This document shows, piece after piece, positions 4,741 to 5,710 of a stretch of 5,710 nucleotides of DNA. The stretch is taken from the NCBI GenBank assembly GCA_937894515.1, contig CALCRH010000176.1:1-5710 (forward strand), written 5' to 3'. The position numbers and the translations under genes were made by a program. The first letter of the stretch is position 1; the number at the start of each line of letters is the position of its first letter. A model generated the notes under the pieces. It made no database searches and had not been told where the DNA came from. It saw nothing but the letters and a program-made list of their open reading frames with translations. Origin of the DNA: an uncultured Clostridia bacterium. Its GTDB lineage: Bacteria > Bacillota > Clostridia > Oscillospirales > Oscillospiraceae.

Positions 4741-5234
4741 TTTGTTCCCTCGACATCGGATAATGTTGTGTGTGTGTTATGCCGCGCGAGGGCGAGATGT
4801 ACAGCGCCGAGCACGCATTGGGAAGAATGAAAGCGGAAGGACTGCTCTCCGATGTGACGACCGAGTGTTACAATTATGAGGCGGCATGGAGCAACGGTGC
4901 GGAGCTGGATAAAGAGCTCGTTGAAGCGGTCGGCAGTGCAGACTATCTTATCCTCGGTTTTTTCCAGACACCGGAAACATTGCAAGATCCCGATTACATA
5001 AGAAACACCGTTTTTGATGAGATCCTGCAATATGCAAAGACGGATAAAATTGCAATTATCTGGGAATATCTGCCCTACAAAACGGAAAAGTACAGTAGCG
5101 AATATCCGTGCTTCGTAATATACAATTCCGTCGGAACGGCTCAAAAAGACGTTGGAGCCGAAATATACACCGACAAATACGGCCCGGCAATCCCGGCGGC
5201 TATGAAAGCCATATTTGGAAAGGCAAAAGCGTGA
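4741..5234 (+). pseudogene. C-terminal remnant of a GH3 (NagZ-like) hydrolase, frameshifted
   Basis: The long frame (GTG 4770 to TGA 5232-5234) codes for about 154 residues resembling the C-terminal alpha/beta domain of family 3 glycoside hydrolases: PREGEMYSAEHALGRMKAEG, SADYLILGFFQTPET, KIAIIWEYLPYK and the ending KYGPAIPAAMKAIFG. The catalytic N-terminal barrel is absent. The similarity seems to continue upstream in another frame (4741-4770, ...SDNVV), and removing one TG from the run at 4765-4778 would join the two as SDNVVCVMPREGE. The gene is therefore truncated at the 5' end, close to the MITE, and also broken by a dinucleotide slip. No ribosome binding site precedes any start. Base composition lies between the AT-rich cargo and GC-rich guaA. 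The GH3 assignment rests on motif memory only, and the left boundary is approximate. Confidence 0.6.
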
Positions 5235-5336
5235 CTTGCGTATCTCTTTTTTACTCACTGCCTATGCAAATCCGGAGCCGTTTCTCGGGGCGTTCTCAAG
5301 ATGGTTTTTCCGGAGCCCAAGCTATATAGACATAAG
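5235..5336. other. Intergenic, nothing recognised
   Basis: Between the GH3 remnant and the long hairpin there is no gene I can support. A short repeated string (CCGGAGCC near 5272 and again near 5310) is the only pattern seen. Confidence 0.4.
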
Positions 5337-5378
5337 AATCCCTCCTATGTGAAATTGGATTTCGACATAGGAGGGATT
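5337..5378. repeat. Long perfect hairpin without T-tract
   Basis: A 14-bp perfect stem (AATCCCTCCTATGT with ACATAGGAGGGATT) continues inward as GAAAT/ATTTC around TGG, with one bulged G. Neither strand has a proper U-run after the stem, so it is not a standard terminator. It could block transcription from either side, protect RNA 3' ends, or be a small palindromic repeat element. Confidence 0.6.
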
Positions 5379-5453
5379 ACCTCTTATATAAAATTTACTG
5401 TGAGAATTTTATAAACAGTATCAAAATCGTATCATTTTGACCTTGAAACTCTG

Positions 5454-5479
5454 AAAAACGCCGTATTTACGGGCTTTTT
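5454..5479. terminator. Bidirectional terminator downstream of guaA
   Basis: A compact stem GCCGT/ACGG(G)C with loop ATTT (one bulged G) is flanked by AAAAA (5454-5458) and TTTTT (5475-5479), giving a U-run on each strand. It lies about 15 bp beyond the guaA stop and would end guaA transcription on the minus strand and any transcript from the left on the plus strand. Confidence 0.65.
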
Positions 5480-5492
5480 CGGGGTTCGTTTA

Positions 5493-5710
5493 TTATTCCC
5501 ACTCGATGGTGCCGGTCGGCTTCGGGGTGAGGTCGTACAGCACGCGGTTGACCCCCGCGACCTCCGCGGTGATGCGCGCGGTAATGTGATTGAGCACCTC
5601 ATACGGGATCGGCTCGATCGACGCGCTGGTCGCGTCCTTGGAGTTAATTGCCCGGATGATGACCGGCCACGCATAGGTGCGCTCGCCGTTCGCAATGCCG
5701 GTGGATTTGA
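5493..5710 (-). CDS. guaA: GMP synthase (glutamine-hydrolysing), C-terminal part
   Basis: About 71 C-terminal residues are present; the rest lies beyond the right edge. GuaA makes GMP from XMP using glutamine and ATP in purine synthesis, in the cytoplasm. The visible part is the dimerisation domain with family-typical blocks: TYAWPVIIRA, IPYEVLNHI, EVAGVNRVLYD and the near-invariant ending KPTGTIEWE before TAA (5493-5495). It is clearly GC-rich, with G/C at most third positions, unlike the AT-rich cargo to its left. It therefore looks like resident core sequence and marks the right border of the accessory island. Nothing unusual is seen in the part present. Confidence 0.95.
   Translation of the reverse strand, partial: KSTGIANGERTYAWPVIIRAINSKDATSASIEPIPYEVLNHITARITAEVAGVNRVLYDLTPKPTGTIEWE

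Noticed and set aside
4719..5258. 179-codon minus-strand frame opposite the GH3 remnant
   Set aside because: It is antisense to a frame with clear GH3-like blocks, has no domain signature, and is cysteine- and arginine-rich as shadow frames often are.
5396..5426. Weak dyad TACTGT/ACAGTA as an operator or terminator
   Set aside because: Only six pairs around a 13-nt loop in AT-rich sequence, with no promoter or gene to serve.

Overview
The window looks like a piece of a sporulating Clostridia-type Firmicute, probably an Oscillospiraceae/Ruminococcaceae-like gut anaerobe. The support is spoIVB (sporulation peptidase) sequence, AT-rich genes with strong AGGAGG-like ribosome binding sites, a palindromic MITE of a kind I recall from gut Clostridia, and the GC-rich 3' end of guaA at the right edge. 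The left and middle parts read as an accessory island; guaA reads as core chromosome.

Layout. 1-29 is a hairpin terminator of something off-window. Three tandem copies of only the last ~52 codons of spoIVB follow (288-446, 1218-1376, 4407-4565), all on + and all beginning at the same point, the codon before the catalytic-serine motif SGSP. Each is directly preceded by the same 23-nt hairpin (8-bp arms GTGTTGTC/GACAACAC). Between the copies sit cargo modules. Module 1 (447-1190) holds one minus-strand lipoprotein gene with a consensus promoter. Module 2 (1377-4378) holds a two-gene operon: a MerR-type DNA-binding domain fused to a full-length FGGY carbohydrate kinase, translationally overlapped with a GH32-like (clan GH-J) glycoside hydrolase. 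After copy 3 come a 128-bp palindromic MITE, the C-terminal remnant of a GH3 hydrolase with a 5' truncation and a TG-repeat frameshift, a long hairpin, and guaA facing inward from the right edge.

How the parts fit. Module 2 is best read as a small self-regulated sugar-use unit. The hydrolase would release a ketose (fructose- or heptulose-like), and the kinase part would phosphorylate it. The fused MerR domain would control its own promoter, which has the 19-bp spacer and central dyad typical of MerR-family regulation. The repeated spoIVB 3' ends, each abutting the same hairpin, suggest that spoIVB is a site-specific integration hotspot where cargo accumulates and displaced gene ends are left behind. 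No recombinase gene is in the window, so the integration mechanism is inference.

The strongest candidates for something undescribed are (i) the MerR-FGGY kinase fusion with its GH32-like partner and (ii) the array of spoIVB 3'-end/hairpin units separating cargo modules, including a perfect 148-bp direct repeat that brackets the kinase/hydrolase operon.
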